From the NCBI RefSeq assembly GCF_025486315.1, contig NZ_JAOOPY010000012.1, positions 1-64,000 on the forward strand: a stretch of DNA of 64,000 bases, given 5' to 3'. The position numbers and the translations under genes were made by a program. Source of the DNA: Variovorax sp. N23. Lineage in GTDB: Bacteria; Pseudomonadota; Gammaproteobacteria; Burkholderiales; Burkholderiaceae_C. Of this stretch, positions 31,517 through 40,843 are shown one piece after another (the first letter of the stretch is position 1; every line of letters starts with the position of its first letter). The notes under the pieces are model-generated. The model did no database searches and was not told where the DNA came from. It saw only the letters and a list, made by a program, of their open reading frames with translations.

Positions 31517-32332
31517 ATGCCAGAACTCCCCGAAGTCGAAGTCACACGCCGCGGTTTTGCCGACCGCATCGCCGGTGCCCGCATCGAAGCGGTGCGCATG
31601 GGCAAGCCCTTGCGTTGGGCGCTGGGCGTGGCGCCCGACAGCCTCGTCGGCCGTACCGTGCAGACGGTAAGGCGGCGCGGAAAGTACCTGCTGGTGGACC
31701 TCGACGCCGGCTTGCTGTTGCTTCACCTGGGCATGTCGGGCAGCCTGCGCTTCGACGCGGTGCTGCCGTCGGCCGGCTCGCACGACCACTTCGATCTGGT
31801 GACCAGCCGAGGCACCCTGCGGTTGAACGACCCGCGGCGCTTCGGTGCCGTCGTGCATGTCGAGGACGAAGCGTCGCCGCTCGCGATCAAGCTGCTGGGC
31901 GGCCTCGGCATGGAGCCGCTGGAGGACAGCTTCGACTTCGAGGCCTTCCACGCCGGACTGCGAAAGCGCCAGGCGGCGATCAAGCAGGTGCTGCTGGCCG
32001 GCGACATCGTGGTGGGCGTCGGCAATATCTATGCGTCCGAGGCGCTGTTCCTCGCCGGTATCCGGCCGACGCTCGCCGCATCGCGCATCAGCCGGCCCCG
32101 TGCGCTGCGGCTGCACACCGCCGTGCGCGAGATCCTGGCGCGGGCGGTGGAGCGTGGGGGCAGCACCCTGCGAGATTTCTCCAATGTCGATGGCCAGAGC
32201 GGCTACTTTCAGCTGGAGGCCACGGTCTACGGACGGGCCGGGGAGCCTTGCCGGGTGTGCGGCACACCCATCCGTCAGATTCGACAAGGACAACGTTCGA
32301 CCTACTTTTGCCCCAACTGTCAAAAATACTGA
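31517..32332 (+). CDS. mutM: Formamidopyrimidine-DNA glycosylase (Fpg/MutM)
   Basis: Base-excision repair glycosylase/AP lyase that removes 8-oxoguanine opposite C. 271 residues. The catalytic Pro2-Glu3 (MPELPEVEV), Lys in GKYLLVDL, and the C-terminal zinc finger [25 protein letters not shown] (four Cys) are intact. Divergent from the TPR gene. With mutY at 34353 it forms two of the three arms of the GO system. Confidence 0.97.
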   Translation: MPELPEVEVTRRGFADRIAGARIEAVRMGKPLRWALGVAPDSLVGRTVQTVRRRGKYLLVDLDAGLLLLHLGMSGSLRFDAVLPSAGSHDHFDLVTSRGTLRLNDPRRFGAVVHVEDEASPLAIKLLGGLGMEPLEDSFDFEAFHAGLRKRQAAIKQVLLAGDIVVGVGNIYASEALFLAGIRPTLAASRISRPRALRLHTAVREILARAVERGGSTLRDFSNVDGQSGYFQLEATVYGRAGEPCRVCGTPIRQIRQGQRSTYFCPNCQKY

Positions 32333-32383
32333 GCAAGCGTCGTTCTTGGATGACGGCGCACCGACAGGCCCGATGCTATATTT

Positions 32384-32400
32384 TGTAAGCTCCACTTACA
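32384..32400. promoter_or_regulatory. Inverted repeat ahead of the dynamin-like gene
   Basis: TGTAAG-CTCCA-CTTACA, a perfect 6-5-6 palindrome, ends 10 bases before the TTG start. TATATT at 32377-32382 is a possible -10 box, overlapping the repeat's left edge. No matching -35 could be seen. Could be an operator or a small mRNA hairpin next to the start. Confidence 0.4.
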
Positions 32401-32410
32401 GCTTCCTCTT

Positions 32411-34363
32411 TTGACCCCTTCCTTCAATCAGCAGTTCGACCAGCACGGTGCCTGGCGGCGCAGTTTCGCGAAGCGCCTCAAGTGGCTGTCCGGCTGGCTC
32501 GATGAAAACGAGCTGCTGGATCAGGCCGTGGCCGAGCGGCTGAGGGAACTCGAGGCGCAGATGCGCACGAGCAAGGTGATGGTCGCCTTCGTGGCGGAGT
32601 TCTCCCGCGGCAAGTCGGAGCTGATCAACGCGATATTCTTCGCCGGCTACGGTCGCCGCATCATGCCGGCGAGCGCGGGCCGCACGACCATGTGCCCGAC
32701 CGAACTGGGCTACGACGCCGAGCAGCCGCCCAGCCTGCGGCTGCTGCCGATCGAGACGCGGCTGGAACCCCATTCGCTCATGCACTGGCGCGAGGAGCCC
32801 GAGCGCTGGACCGACGTGCCGGTCGATGTCGACAACGCCGAAAGCCTGTCGGCGGCGATGGCCAAGGTGGCCGAGGTGCGCTGGGTGCCGCTCGCCGAGG
32901 CGCGTGCGCTCGGCTTCTGGAGCGACGATGCGCCGGACGACAACCCGCTGCCCGACGACCAGGGCCGGGTCGAGATCCCGCGCTGGCGCCACGCGGTGCT
33001 CAACATGCCGCATCCGCTGCTCGAGCAGGGCCTGATCATCCTCGACACGCCCGGCCTCAACGCCATCGGCGCCGAGCCCGAACTCACGGTCAGCCTGATT
33101 CCGCAGGCGCATGCCGTGGTCTTCATCCTGGGCGCAGACACCGGCGTGACCCGCTCCGACCTGTCGATCTGGCGCGAGCACCTGATCACCGAAGGCCCGG
33201 CGGGCGAGACGCGCATCGTGGTGCTCAACAAGATCGACACGATGTGGGACACGCTCAGCACGCCGGCCCAGATCGACGCGCAGATCGAACGCCAGCGCAA
33301 GGGCGCGGCCGAACTGCTCGGCGTGCCGCTGCCGCAGGTGCTGCCGGTGTCGGCGCAGAAGGGCCTGCAGGCGAAGATTCGCCGCGACGAGCCGCTGCTG
33401 CGGGCGAGCCGCCTGCCAGGGCTGGAGTCGGTGCTGGGCGAAGGCCTGCTCGGCAAGCGCGAAACCATGCTGCGGCTGGCGGTGGACGCCAGCATCGGTG
33501 CGTTGCGCGCCGAAGCCTCGCGCATCATCAACGTGCGACAGCGCGACCTGTCCGAACAGGTGCTGGAACTGCAGGGCCTGCGCGGCAAGAACGTCTCCGT
33601 GATCCGCCACATGCGCTCGCGCATCGAGCAGGAGCAGACCGAGTTCGAGACCAGCAACGTGCGCATCCTGGCGGTGCGCTCGGTGCAGGGCAAGCTGCTG
33701 CGCGAGGTGTATGCGGTGCTCGGCAGCACGGCGCTCAAGGCCGACATGGCGCGCCTGGCGGCGGCCTTGAAGCGGCCGGGCATCAAGCTGAGCGTGCGCA
33801 AGGTGTACGCCGAGACCTTCGATGCGCTGCGCAACAACCTGCGCGAGGTGCAGGCGACGACCGGCGAGATCCAGTCCATGCTGCACGCGACCTTCCGCCA
33901 ACTCAACGCCGAACATGGCTTCACGCTGCAGGCGCCGGCCGAGCCCGACCTGAGCGGCTTCGAGGAGCAGCTCACGCAGATCGAGCAGAGCCACATCCAC
34001 TACCTGGGGGTGGGCAACCTGCTGAAGCTGGCGCAGGCCGACTTCTGCGACAAGCTGGTACGCGCGCTGTCGAGCCGCCTGCGCGTGGTCAACGAGGCGG
34101 CCATGACCGAGGTCGAGCGCTGGAGCAAGGGCGCCGGTGCGCAGCTCGACGCCCAGCTCAAGGAGCGCCGTCGCAACTTCGGTCGCCGGCTGGAGTCGGT
34201 CGAGCGCATCCAGGGCGCGGCCGGCAACCTCGACGAGCGGCTCGCCGAGATCGCTGCGCAGGACAGCGGCCTGACCGAGCTGCAGCAGCGGCTCAACGAG
34301 CTCACATCGCTGCTGACCAGCAACGACGCGCCGGTTGCCGCGACGGCTGCCAGTGCGGTCTGA
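32411..34363 (+). CDS. Dynamin-like large GTPase
   Basis: 650-residue bacterial dynamin-family protein. GTPase motifs: P-loop AEFSRGKSELINA at residues 62-74 (Ala replaces the usual first Gly), RTTMCPTE (G2), LDTPGLN (G3) and LNKID (G4), followed by a long helical stalk with coiled-coil character (residues about 350-640). No transmembrane helix is evident. The start is TTG 32411; no ATG occurs before residue 51, which would remove the lead-in helix. Known relatives remodel membranes or act in stress and phage defence; the role here is unknown. It is followed closely by mutY, whose start overlaps its 3' end. Confidence 0.88.
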   Translation: MTPSFNQQFDQHGAWRRSFAKRLKWLSGWLDENELLDQAVAERLRELEAQMRTSKVMVAFVAEFSRGKSELINAIFFAGYGRRIMPASAGRTTMCPTELGYDAEQPPSLRLLPIETRLEPHSLMHWREEPERWTDVPVDVDNAESLSAAMAKVAEVRWVPLAEARALGFWSDDAPDDNPLPDDQGRVEIPRWRHAVLNMPHPLLEQGLIILDTPGLNAIGAEPELTVSLIPQAHAVVFILGADTGVTRSDLSIWREHLITEGPAGETRIVVLNKIDTMWDTLSTPAQIDAQIERQRKGAAELLGVPLPQVLPVSAQKGLQAKIRRDEPLLRASRLPGLESVLGEGLLGKRETMLRLAVDASIGALRAEASRIINVRQRDLSEQVLELQGLRGKNVSVIRHMRSRIEQEQTEFETSNVRILAVRSVQGKLLREVYAVLGSTALKADMARLAAALKRPGIKLSVRKVYAETFDALRNNLREVQATTGEIQSMLHATFRQLNAEHGFTLQAPAEPDLSGFEEQLTQIEQSHIHYLGVGNLLKLAQADFCDKLVRALSSRLRVVNEAAMTEVERWSKGAGAQLDAQLKERRRNFGRRLESVERIQGAAGNLDERLAEIAAQDSGLTELQQRLNELTSLLTSNDAPVAATAASAV

Positions 34364-35453
34364 GGGCTTCGCACCGGCGGCCGCCGAGGTCGACGGTGCC
34401 GACGGGTTCGCGGCACAGATCGTCGCCTGGCAGCAGACGCACGGCCGCAGCACGCTGCCCTGGCAGAACACGCGCGATCCCTACCGCGTGTGGTTGTCCG
34501 AGGTGATGCTGCAGCAGACCCAGGTGAGCACGGTGCTGGGCTACTTCGCCCGTTTCCTCGCCCGCTTTCCCGATGTTCGCGCACTCGCCGAAGCCGGCGA
34601 GGACGAGGTCTTCGGCCTCTGGAGCGGCCTGGGCTATTACAGCCGCGCCCGCAACATGCACCGCTGCGCGCAGGACGTGGTGGCGCGCTTCGCTGGCGAG
34701 TTCCCGCGGACCGCGGTCGAGCTCACGACGCTCCCCGGCATCGGGCGCTCCACCGCCGCGGCGATCGCGGCCTTCTGCTTCGGCGAGCGCGTGGCCATCC
34801 TTGACGGCAACGTCAAGCGCGTGCTCACGCGGGTGCTCGGCTTCGGCGGCGACCTGGCGTCGAGCGCACAGGAGCGCGCGCTGTGGGACCGCGCCACCGA
34901 ATTGCTGCCGCCGGACGGCCAGCGCGCCGACATCGCGCGCTACACCCAGGGCGTGATGGATCTGGGCGCGACGGTCTGCCTGTCGCGCAAGCCCAGCTGC
35001 ATGCTCTGTCCGGTCAGCCCGATGTGCGTGGCGCTGCGCGACGACGAGCCCGAACGCTATCCGGTGAAGACGCGCAAGCTGCGGCGCACGGCGCAGTCGT
35101 TGTGGATGCTGGAGGCCGACGACGGCCAGGGCCGCGTGTGGCTCGAGAAGCGGCCCGCGCGCGGCATCTGGGCCGGGCTCTACTGCCTGCCGGTCTTCGA
35201 CAGCCGCGAGGCCTTGCTCGACACCTTGCAGGCCGCTGAGCGCAAGACGGTGTTGGATGCGCCGGCCTTCCTGCATGTGCTCACCCACAAGGATCTGCAT
35301 CTGCATCCCGTGCAGGTGAATGCGGGCGGGCGGGCGCTCGGCGAGCAGGGCGGCTGGTTTGCGCCCGACGACTGGTCGGCCCTCGGCCTGCCCGCGCCGG
35401 TGCGCAAGCTGCTGCTCGCGCTCAGCTCCCGTCCAGCTCCCGGTGCCGCTTGA
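34353..35453 (+). CDS. mutY: Adenine DNA glycosylase MutY
   Basis: Removes A mispaired with 8-oxoG. 366 residues: helix-hairpin-helix [15 protein letters not shown] with the catalytic Asp in [13 protein letters not shown], the [4Fe-4S] cluster C-x6-C-x2-C-x5-C ([17 protein letters not shown]), and a C-terminal NUDIX-like 8-oxoG recognition domain. GTG 34353 inside the end of the dynamin-like gene is the likely start (TTG 34335 is an alternative). Its last 32 bases overlap the convergent rapZ gene. Confidence 0.94.
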   Translation: MRSEGFAPAAAEVDGADGFAAQIVAWQQTHGRSTLPWQNTRDPYRVWLSEVMLQQTQVSTVLGYFARFLARFPDVRALAEAGEDEVFGLWSGLGYYSRARNMHRCAQDVVARFAGEFPRTAVELTTLPGIGRSTAAAIAAFCFGERVAILDGNVKRVLTRVLGFGGDLASSAQERALWDRATELLPPDGQRADIARYTQGVMDLGATVCLSRKPSCMLCPVSPMCVALRDDEPERYPVKTRKLRRTAQSLWMLEADDGQGRVWLEKRPARGIWAGLYCLPVFDSREALLDTLQAAERKTVLDAPAFLHVLTHKDLHLHPVQVNAGGRALGEQGGWFAPDDWSALGLPAPVRKLLLALSSRPAPGAA

Positions 35454-36342
35454 GGGCGGCCCAGCGTGCGCCGAAACCGCGCGCGAGCTGCTCCACCAGG
35501 AACACCGACCGGTGCTGGCCGCCGGTGCAGCCGATGGCCACGGTGACATAGCTGCGGTGGTCCTGCGCCAGGGCGTCGAGCCAGCGCGCGAGGAACTGCT
35601 CGATGTCGCCGTACATGCGCGCCACGTCCTCGTGCTCGCGCAGCCAGTCGATCACCGGCTGGTCGCGCCCGGTCAGCGGGCGCAGCGTGGGCACGTAGTG
35701 CGGGTTGGGCAGCATGCGCACGTCGAAGACATAGTCGGCATCGAGCGGCACGCCGCGCTTGAAGGCGAAGGACTCGAAGACCAGCGTCAGCGCGCTCTGC
35801 GGCGCCGAGATCAGCGCCTTCACGTAGCTCTGCAGCTGGGCCGGCCGGATGATGCTGGTGTCGATCACGTCGGCGCCGTCGCGCAGGTCGGCCAGCAGCT
35901 CGCGCTCGAGGTCGATCGACTGGATCAGCACGCGTTGCTGCTCCGGCGCATCGGTGCGCGCCTCGCCGCGCGACAGCGGGTGACGGCGGCGCGTTTCCGA
36001 ATAGCGGCGCACCAGGGCGTCGGTGGTCGAGTCGAGGAAGAGCGAACGCAGCGCCACGCCTTCGCGCCGCAGCGTCTCGAGCTGCTGCGGCACGATCGGC
36101 AGCGACACGCCGCTGCGCACGTCCATCGCGATGGCGACGTGCGTCGCACCCTGTTCACGCTGCAGGGCGATGAAGGGCATGAGCAGTTCGGGCGGCAGGT
36201 TGTCGACGCAGTAGTAGCCGGCGTCTTCGAGGGCATGCAGGGCGACCGACTTGCCCGAACCCGACATGCCGGTGATCAGCACGAGCGCGAGCCCGTCGGC
36301 CGTCGTGGGCGCTGTAACAGTGGCTGGCGGCGCTTCGCTCAT
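35422..36342 (-). CDS. rapZ: RNase adapter protein RapZ
   Basis: Nucleotide-binding adapter; in E. coli RapZ guides RNase E to the GlmZ sRNA and senses glucosamine-6-phosphate. 306 residues. Walker [12 protein letters not shown], the DNLPPELL and [23 protein letters not shown] segments, and the C-terminal [17 protein letters not shown] (ligand pocket) are seen. Start ATG 36342 overlaps recN by ATGA. The 3' end runs 32 bases into mutY on the other strand. Confidence 0.95.
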   Translation of the reverse strand: MSEAPPATVTAPTTADGLALVLITGMSGSGKSVALHALEDAGYYCVDNLPPELLMPFIALQREQGATHVAIAMDVRSGVSLPIVPQQLETLRREGVALRSLFLDSTTDALVRRYSETRRRHPLSRGEARTDAPEQQRVLIQSIDLERELLADLRDGADVIDTSIIRPAQLQSYVKALISAPQSALTLVFESFAFKRGVPLDADYVFDVRMLPNPHYVPTLRPLTGRDQPVIDWLREHEDVARMYGDIEQFLARWLDALAQDHRSYVTVAIGCTGGQHRSVFLVEQLARGFGARWAALKRHRELDGS

Positions 36343-38018
36343 CCGGCCCCCACGCGCTGCTGGTCGAGCATTTCGCGCGCATGGGCGAGCGAGGTGGCCG
36401 AGGGACGTTCGCCGCCGAGCATGCGCGCGATCTCGCGGGCGCGTGCGTCGCCGTCGAGCGCGGACACGCCGCTTTCGGTGCGCGGCGTCGCGCCGCCGTC
36501 CGCGGCGGTCTGCCGCTTGGCCACCAGCAGGTGATGGTCGGCGCAGGCCGCCACCTGCGGCAGATGGGTGACGGCCAGCACCTGGCGGTCGCGGCCCAGT
36601 TGCTGCATCAGGCGGCCGACCGTCTCGGCCACCGCGCCGCCGACGCCGGCATCGACCTCGTCGAAGATCAGCGTCTGCGCCGTGCCGAGCTCGCTCGTGG
36701 TGACGGCGATGGCCAGCGCGACGCGAGAGAGTTCGCCCCCCGAGGCCACCTTGCCGATCGGGCGCGGCGTGCTGCCCGGATGACCGCTGACCAAAAAGGC
36801 GACTTCTTCCAGACCGGCGCGGCCGGGCTGCGGCAAGGCCTGCAGCGCCACCTCGAAGCGGCCGCCCTGCATGCCGAGCCCCTGCATCGCCTGTGTGACC
36901 GACTGCGAGAGCTTCGGCGCCGCCTGCTTGCGCAGCTTGCCCACGGCCTTCGCCTCCTTCAGGTAGGCCTGCTGCGCCGCCTGCTCGCTGCGTTCGAGCG
37001 CATCGAGATCGCTCTGCGCGTCGAGCGCCTGCAGCTCGGCCTGCCAGCCGGCGAACAGCGCGGGGAGCTCGTCCGGGCTGCGCTTGTAGCGCCGCGCCAG
37101 CGACATCCACAGCCCCATGCGCTCGTCGAGCTCAGCCAGGTGCTGCGGGTCGGCATCGGCGTGGCGCAGGTAGCCATGGAGCGAGTGCGCGGCGTCGGAC
37201 GCCTGCGCGATGCTGGAGGCCAGCACTTCGGCCAGCGTCTTGAATTCGGGTTCGATGTGCTCGCAGCCCTGCAGCAGGCCGAGCGCGCGGTTGAGGCCGG
37301 CGAGGGCGCCCTGGTCGTCGTCCTCGAGCGCGGTGCGGGCCCCTTCGGCCGCGTCGATGAGGGCCTGCGCATTCGAGATGCGCGTGTGGTTGGTCGACAG
37401 CTCTTCCCACTCGTTGTCGCCGGGCGCCAGCTTGGCGACTTCGGCGATCTGCCACTGCAGGCGTTCCCGTTCGCGCTGGAGCGAATCCTGCGCGGCGCGG
37501 GCGCCGTCGAGCGCGGCCTGCGCCTGGCGCCAGGCCTGCCAGGCGCTGTCGAGCGCGTCGGTGCGAACGCCGGCATAGGCGTCGAGCAGGCCACGCACCG
37601 CGTCGGGCCGCGTCAGGCTTTGCCAGGCGTGCTGGCCGTGGATGTCGAGCAGGTGGTCGCCGAGCTCGCGCAACTGGGTGGCGGTGGCCGGGCTGCCGTT
37701 GATCCAGCCGCGGCTGCGGCCCTGCAGGTCGACCGTGCGACGCAGCAGCATCGAATCGCCGGCCTCGAAGCCGCCTTCGTCGAGCCAGCCGGCGAGGGCC
37801 GGGTCGGCATCGAATTCGGCGCTCACGTCGAGCCGCTCGGCGCCTTCGCGGACCGATCCCGCATCGGCGCGGTTGCCCAGCGCGAGCTGCAGGGCGTCGA
37901 TGAGGATCGACTTGCCGGCGCCGGTTTCACCGGTCAGCACGGTGAAGCCCGACGAGAGATCGATGTCGAGCGCGCGCACGATCACGAAATCGCGCAGCGC
38001 GATGCGTCGCAAGGCCAT
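36339..38018 (-). CDS. recN: DNA repair protein RecN
   Basis: SMC-like ATPase for double-strand-break repair. 559 residues: N-terminal [27 protein letters not shown] (Walker A), two long coiled-coil arms, and C-terminal signature [13 protein letters not shown] with Walker [14 protein letters not shown]. Its ATG (38018) shares one base with the nadK stop (TGATG). Operon nadK-recN-rapZ. Confidence 0.97.
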   Translation of the reverse strand: MALRRIALRDFVIVRALDIDLSSGFTVLTGETGAGKSILIDALQLALGNRADAGSVREGAERLDVSAEFDADPALAGWLDEGGFEAGDSMLLRRTVDLQGRSRGWINGSPATATQLRELGDHLLDIHGQHAWQSLTRPDAVRGLLDAYAGVRTDALDSAWQAWRQAQAALDGARAAQDSLQRERERLQWQIAEVAKLAPGDNEWEELSTNHTRISNAQALIDAAEGARTALEDDDQGALAGLNRALGLLQGCEHIEPEFKTLAEVLASSIAQASDAAHSLHGYLRHADADPQHLAELDERMGLWMSLARRYKRSPDELPALFAGWQAELQALDAQSDLDALERSEQAAQQAYLKEAKAVGKLRKQAAPKLSQSVTQAMQGLGMQGGRFEVALQALPQPGRAGLEEVAFLVSGHPGSTPRPIGKVASGGELSRVALAIAVTTSELGTAQTLIFDEVDAGVGGAVAETVGRLMQQLGRDRQVLAVTHLPQVAACADHHLLVAKRQTAADGGATPRTESGVSALDGDARAREIARMLGGERPSATSLAHAREMLDQQRVGAG

Positions 38019-38917
38019 CAGGAACCTCCTTCGTTCCAGTGAAGTTTCTTGCGCAAGGTGTCGAAGTAGCTCCAGCCCCGGGGATGCAGGAAGCGCACGC
38101 GGTAGTCGGAGCGGCGCACCACCACGCGGTCGCCGATCTCGACGGACGCGAGTGACTGCATGTCGAAGTTCGCGCTGGCGTCGCGTCCCGCCACCAGCTC
38201 GATCGAGATCTCGTCGGCGTCCGGCAGAAGAATGGGGCGGTTCGACAAGGTGTGCGGCGCAATCGGCACCAGCACCCAGCCCGGGATCGACGGGTGCATC
38301 AACGGGCCGCCCGCCGACAGCGAATAGGCGGTCGAACCGGTGGGCGAGGCGATGATCAGGCCGTCGGCGCGCTGGTTCGCCACGAAGTGGCGCCCGACCG
38401 ACACGCGCAACTCGACCATGCCCGAGGTCGCGCCGCGGTTGACCACCACGTCGTTCATCGCGAGCGCGTCGAACACGCAGGCGCCTTCGCGGATCACCTG
38501 CGCGTGCAGCAGGCTGCGGTGGTCTTCCTCGTACTCGCCCGCCAGCATCGGCACCAGCGTGGCCTGGTAATTGTCGAGCGGGATGTCGGTGATGAAACCC
38601 AGCCGGCCGCGGTTGATGCCGATCAGCGGCACACCATACGGCGCGAGCTGCCGCCCGATGCCGAGCATGGTGCCGTCGCCGCCCACCACCAGGCCCAGAT
38701 CGCAGCGCTCGCCGATCTCCTCGACCGTCAGCGCCGCGTAACGGCTGCTGTGCAATTCGTCGGCAGTGAACCGTTCGACGGCGACCTCGCAGCCCTGCGA
38801 TTCGAGAAACGCGCCGATCTCGGCCATGATGTCGTCGTCCGGTGCGCCGGACGACGCCCGTCGGCCGGACGCCTGGTACTTGCCAATGAGGGCGACATGC
38901 CGGAAGCGCGAGGTCAT
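38018..38917 (-). CDS. nadK: NAD kinase
   Basis: Phosphorylates NAD+ to NADP+. 299 residues; the GGDGT motif ([13 protein letters not shown]) and the Gly-rich NAD site ([21 protein letters not shown]) are intact. ATG 38917 lacks a ribosome site and lies only 28 bases from the hrcA start; the -10-like TGTAAT ends six bases before the start codon, suggesting a leaderless or nearly leaderless mRNA. Confidence 0.97.
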   Translation of the reverse strand: MTSRFRHVALIGKYQASGRRASSGAPDDDIMAEIGAFLESQGCEVAVERFTADELHSSRYAALTVEEIGERCDLGLVVGGDGTMLGIGRQLAPYGVPLIGINRGRLGFITDIPLDNYQATLVPMLAGEYEEDHRSLLHAQVIREGACVFDALAMNDVVVNRGATSGMVELRVSVGRHFVANQRADGLIIASPTGSTAYSLSAGGPLMHPSIPGWVLVPIAPHTLSNRPILLPDADEISIELVAGRDASANFDMQSLASVEIGDRVVVRRSDYRVRFLHPRGWSYFDTLRKKLHWNEGGS

Positions 38918-38945
38918 CTACAAATTACAACACTAAAATCGAACG
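38918..38945. promoter_or_regulatory. Divergent nadK/hrcA promoter, probably leaderless transcripts
   Basis: Only 28 bases separate the two start codons. TAAAAT (38934-38939) ends 6 bases before the hrcA ATG; on the other strand TGTAAT ends 6 bases before the nadK ATG. Neither gene has a Shine-Dalgarno sequence. With the usual 6-7 base -10 to +1 distance, both transcripts would start at or beside the A of ATG. -35 boxes would fall inside the opposite gene and are not obvious. Confidence 0.55.
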
Positions 38946-39953
38946 ATGCTGGACGACCGTGCCAAGTTGCTGCTCAAGACGCTGGTCGAGCGCTACATCG
39001 CCGAGGGGCAGCCTGTGGGGTCACGCACGCTCTCGCGCGCATCGGGGCTCGAACTCTCGCCCGCGACCATCCGCAACGTCATGTCGGACCTCGAGGCGCT
39101 GGGGCTGATCACCAGCCCGCACACCTCGGCCGGACGCATCCCGACGGCGCGCGGTTACCGGCTCTTCGTCGACACCATGCTCACGGCGCAGCGCGACCAG
39201 CTGCCCGCCCCGAGCCTTCCGCCGGACCAGCCGCAGAAGGTGATCGCCAATGCGGCGAACCTGCTGTCGAGCCTCTCGCAGTTCGTCGGCGTGGTGATGG
39301 CGCCGCGTCGTACCTCGGTGTTCCGGCAGATCGAATTTCTTCGGCTGTCGGACCGTCGCCTGCTGGTGATCATCGTCTCGCCCGACGGCGACGTGCAGAA
39401 CCGCGTCATCTTCCCCGAGTCGGACTACTCGCAGTCGCAGCTGGTCGAGGCCGCCAACTACATCAACGCACACTACGCGGGCCTCACCATCGAGCAGGTG
39501 CGCGACCGGCTGCAGTCCGAGGTCGAGAAACTGCGCGGCGAGATCGCGTCGCTGATGCAGGCGGCGGTGCAGGCCAGCTCGGAGGTCATGACCGAGGCGC
39601 AGGACGACGTCGTCATCTCCGGCGAGCGCAACCTGCTGTCGGTCAGCGACTTTTCCAGCGACATGGGGCAGCTGCGACGCGCCTTCGATCTTTTCGAGCA
39701 GAAGGCGCAGCTCATGCGCTTGCTCGACGTCTCGAGCAAGGCGGACGGGGTGCGCATCTTCATCGGCGGCGAAAGTCAGGTGGTTCCCTTCGAGGAACTG
39801 TCCATCGTCAGCGCCAACTATGAAGTGGACGGCCAGGTCGTGGGCACGCTGGGCGTGATCGGCCCCACGCGGATGCCCTACGACCGCATGATCCAGATCG
39901 TCGACATCACGTCGCGGCTGGTGACCAACGCGCTGAGCCATCGCAAGCCCTGA
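38946..39953 (+). CDS. hrcA: Heat-inducible transcriptional repressor HrcA
   Basis: Repressor of chaperone genes, binding CIRCE. 335 residues: N-terminal winged helix ([38 protein letters not shown]), a GAF-like middle, and a dimerisation/inserted domain. DNA binding in relatives depends on GroEL. A perfect CIRCE lies upstream of rpoH at 1091-1117; no CIRCE is present at hrcA itself, so autoregulation is not indicated. Confidence 0.97.
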   Translation: MLDDRAKLLLKTLVERYIAEGQPVGSRTLSRASGLELSPATIRNVMSDLEALGLITSPHTSAGRIPTARGYRLFVDTMLTAQRDQLPAPSLPPDQPQKVIANAANLLSSLSQFVGVVMAPRRTSVFRQIEFLRLSDRRLLVIIVSPDGDVQNRVIFPESDYSQSQLVEAANYINAHYAGLTIEQVRDRLQSEVEKLRGEIASLMQAAVQASSEVMTEAQDDVVISGERNLLSVSDFSSDMGQLRRAFDLFEQKAQLMRLLDVSSKADGVRIFIGGESQVVPFEELSIVSANYEVDGQVVGTLGVIGPTRMPYDRMIQIVDITSRLVTNALSHRKP

Positions 39954-39993
39954 CGAGCGACCGGTGAGTGCGCCCACTAGAATCCCGGCGCGT

Positions 39994-40070
<77 letters not shown>

Positions 40071-40113
40071 CGCGAAATTTGCGATGCATTCGGGATAGGT
40101 CGAAAACGCATGC

Positions 40114-40119
40114 TATAAT
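40114..40119 (+). promoter_or_regulatory. -10 box of tRNA-Arg
   Basis: Consensus TATAAT lies 10 bases before the 5' end of tRNA-Arg, in the AT-richer spacer after tRNA-CAT. No good -35 hexamer is visible at 16-18 bases upstream. Confidence 0.65.
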
Positions 40120-40129
40120 CGCAAGCTGT

Positions 40130-40206
40130 GCGGCTGTAGCTCAGTTGGATAGAGTACTTGGCTACGAACCAAGGGGTCGTGGGTTCAATTCCTGCCAGCC
40201 GCACCA
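40130..40206 (+). tRNA. tRNA-Arg (anticodon ACG)
   Basis: 77 bases with encoded CCA. Acceptor GCGGCTG/CAGCCGC, D-arm GCTCAGTTGGATAGAGT, anticodon arm TTGGC-TACGAA-CCAA with anticodon ACG (A34 expected to become inosine), T-arm GTGGG-TTCAATT-CCTGC with one mismatch. Followed directly by a strong terminator. Confidence 0.97.
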
Positions 40207-40213
40207 CTCTCTG

Positions 40214-40254
40214 AAGGGTCAGCTCGTGAAAACGAGCTGACCCTTTTCTTTTTG
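40214..40254 (+). terminator. Intrinsic terminator of the tRNA pair
   Basis: A 14-bp perfect stem (40214-40227 with 40232-40245), loop GAAA, then TTCTTTTTG. It closes the hrcA/tRNA transcription unit 8 bases past tRNA-Arg and separates it from greB at 40277. Confidence 0.95.
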
Positions 40255-40276
40255 CCTGCAGCATCGAGAATCAGGC

Positions 40277-40843
40277 ATGAGCAAGGCTTTCACCAAAGAG
40301 ACCGATGCCGACGACGACGATGCGGCCGAAGGTGTGGCGCCTGCGCTGCCGGTGGGCACCAAGAACTACATGACTCCCGGCGGTTACGCGCGTCTGCGCG
40401 ATGAACTGCTGGCGTTGATGGACGTGGAGCGGCCCAAGGTCGTCGAGGCCGTGCACTGGGCCGCGAAGAACGGCGACCGCTCCGAGAACGGGGACTACCT
40501 CTACGGCAAGAAGCGTCTGCGCGAGATCGATCGGCGCATCCGGTTTCTCACGAAGCGCCTGGAAGTGGCGGAGGTCACCGACCCGTCCGTGCACCATGGC
40601 CGCGACCAGGTCTTCTTCGGAGCGACCGTGCGCTATGCCGATGCAGCGGGCAACGAGCGCGCCGTGACGATTCTGGGCATCGACGAAGCCGAAAGCGCCA
40701 AGGGGCAGGTGAGTTGGATCTCGCCGATCGCGCGCGCACTGCTCAAGGCGCGCGAGGGCGACGTGGTGAAGCTCGCCACGCCGGGCGGCCTGCAGGAACT
40801 GGAAATCCTGTCGGTCGCGTACCCGGCGCCTGCAGGGGCCTGA
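40277..40843 (+). CDS. greB: Transcription elongation factor GreB
   Basis: Rescues backtracked RNA polymerase by stimulating transcript cleavage. 188 residues: the N-terminal coiled coil with the acidic tip (ENGDYLYGKKRLREIDRRIRFL, GreB-type) and the C-terminal FKBP-like domain (VSWISPIARALLKAREGD). An acidic leader of about 25 residues precedes the coiled coil. Convergent with spoT; both stops lie in one TGATCA palindrome. Confidence 0.95.
   Translation: MSKAFTKETDADDDDAAEGVAPALPVGTKNYMTPGGYARLRDELLALMDVERPKVVEAVHWAAKNGDRSENGDYLYGKKRLREIDRRIRFLTKRLEVAEVTDPSVHHGRDQVFFGATVRYADAAGNERAVTILGIDEAESAKGQVSWISPIARALLKAREGDVVKLATPGGLQELEILSVAYPAPAGA

Noticed and set aside
29591..32395. 934-codon frame including the TPR gene and sequence antisense to mutM
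   Set aside because: The signal peptide marks the true start at 31438/31429; the upstream 319 codons are shadow of mutM.
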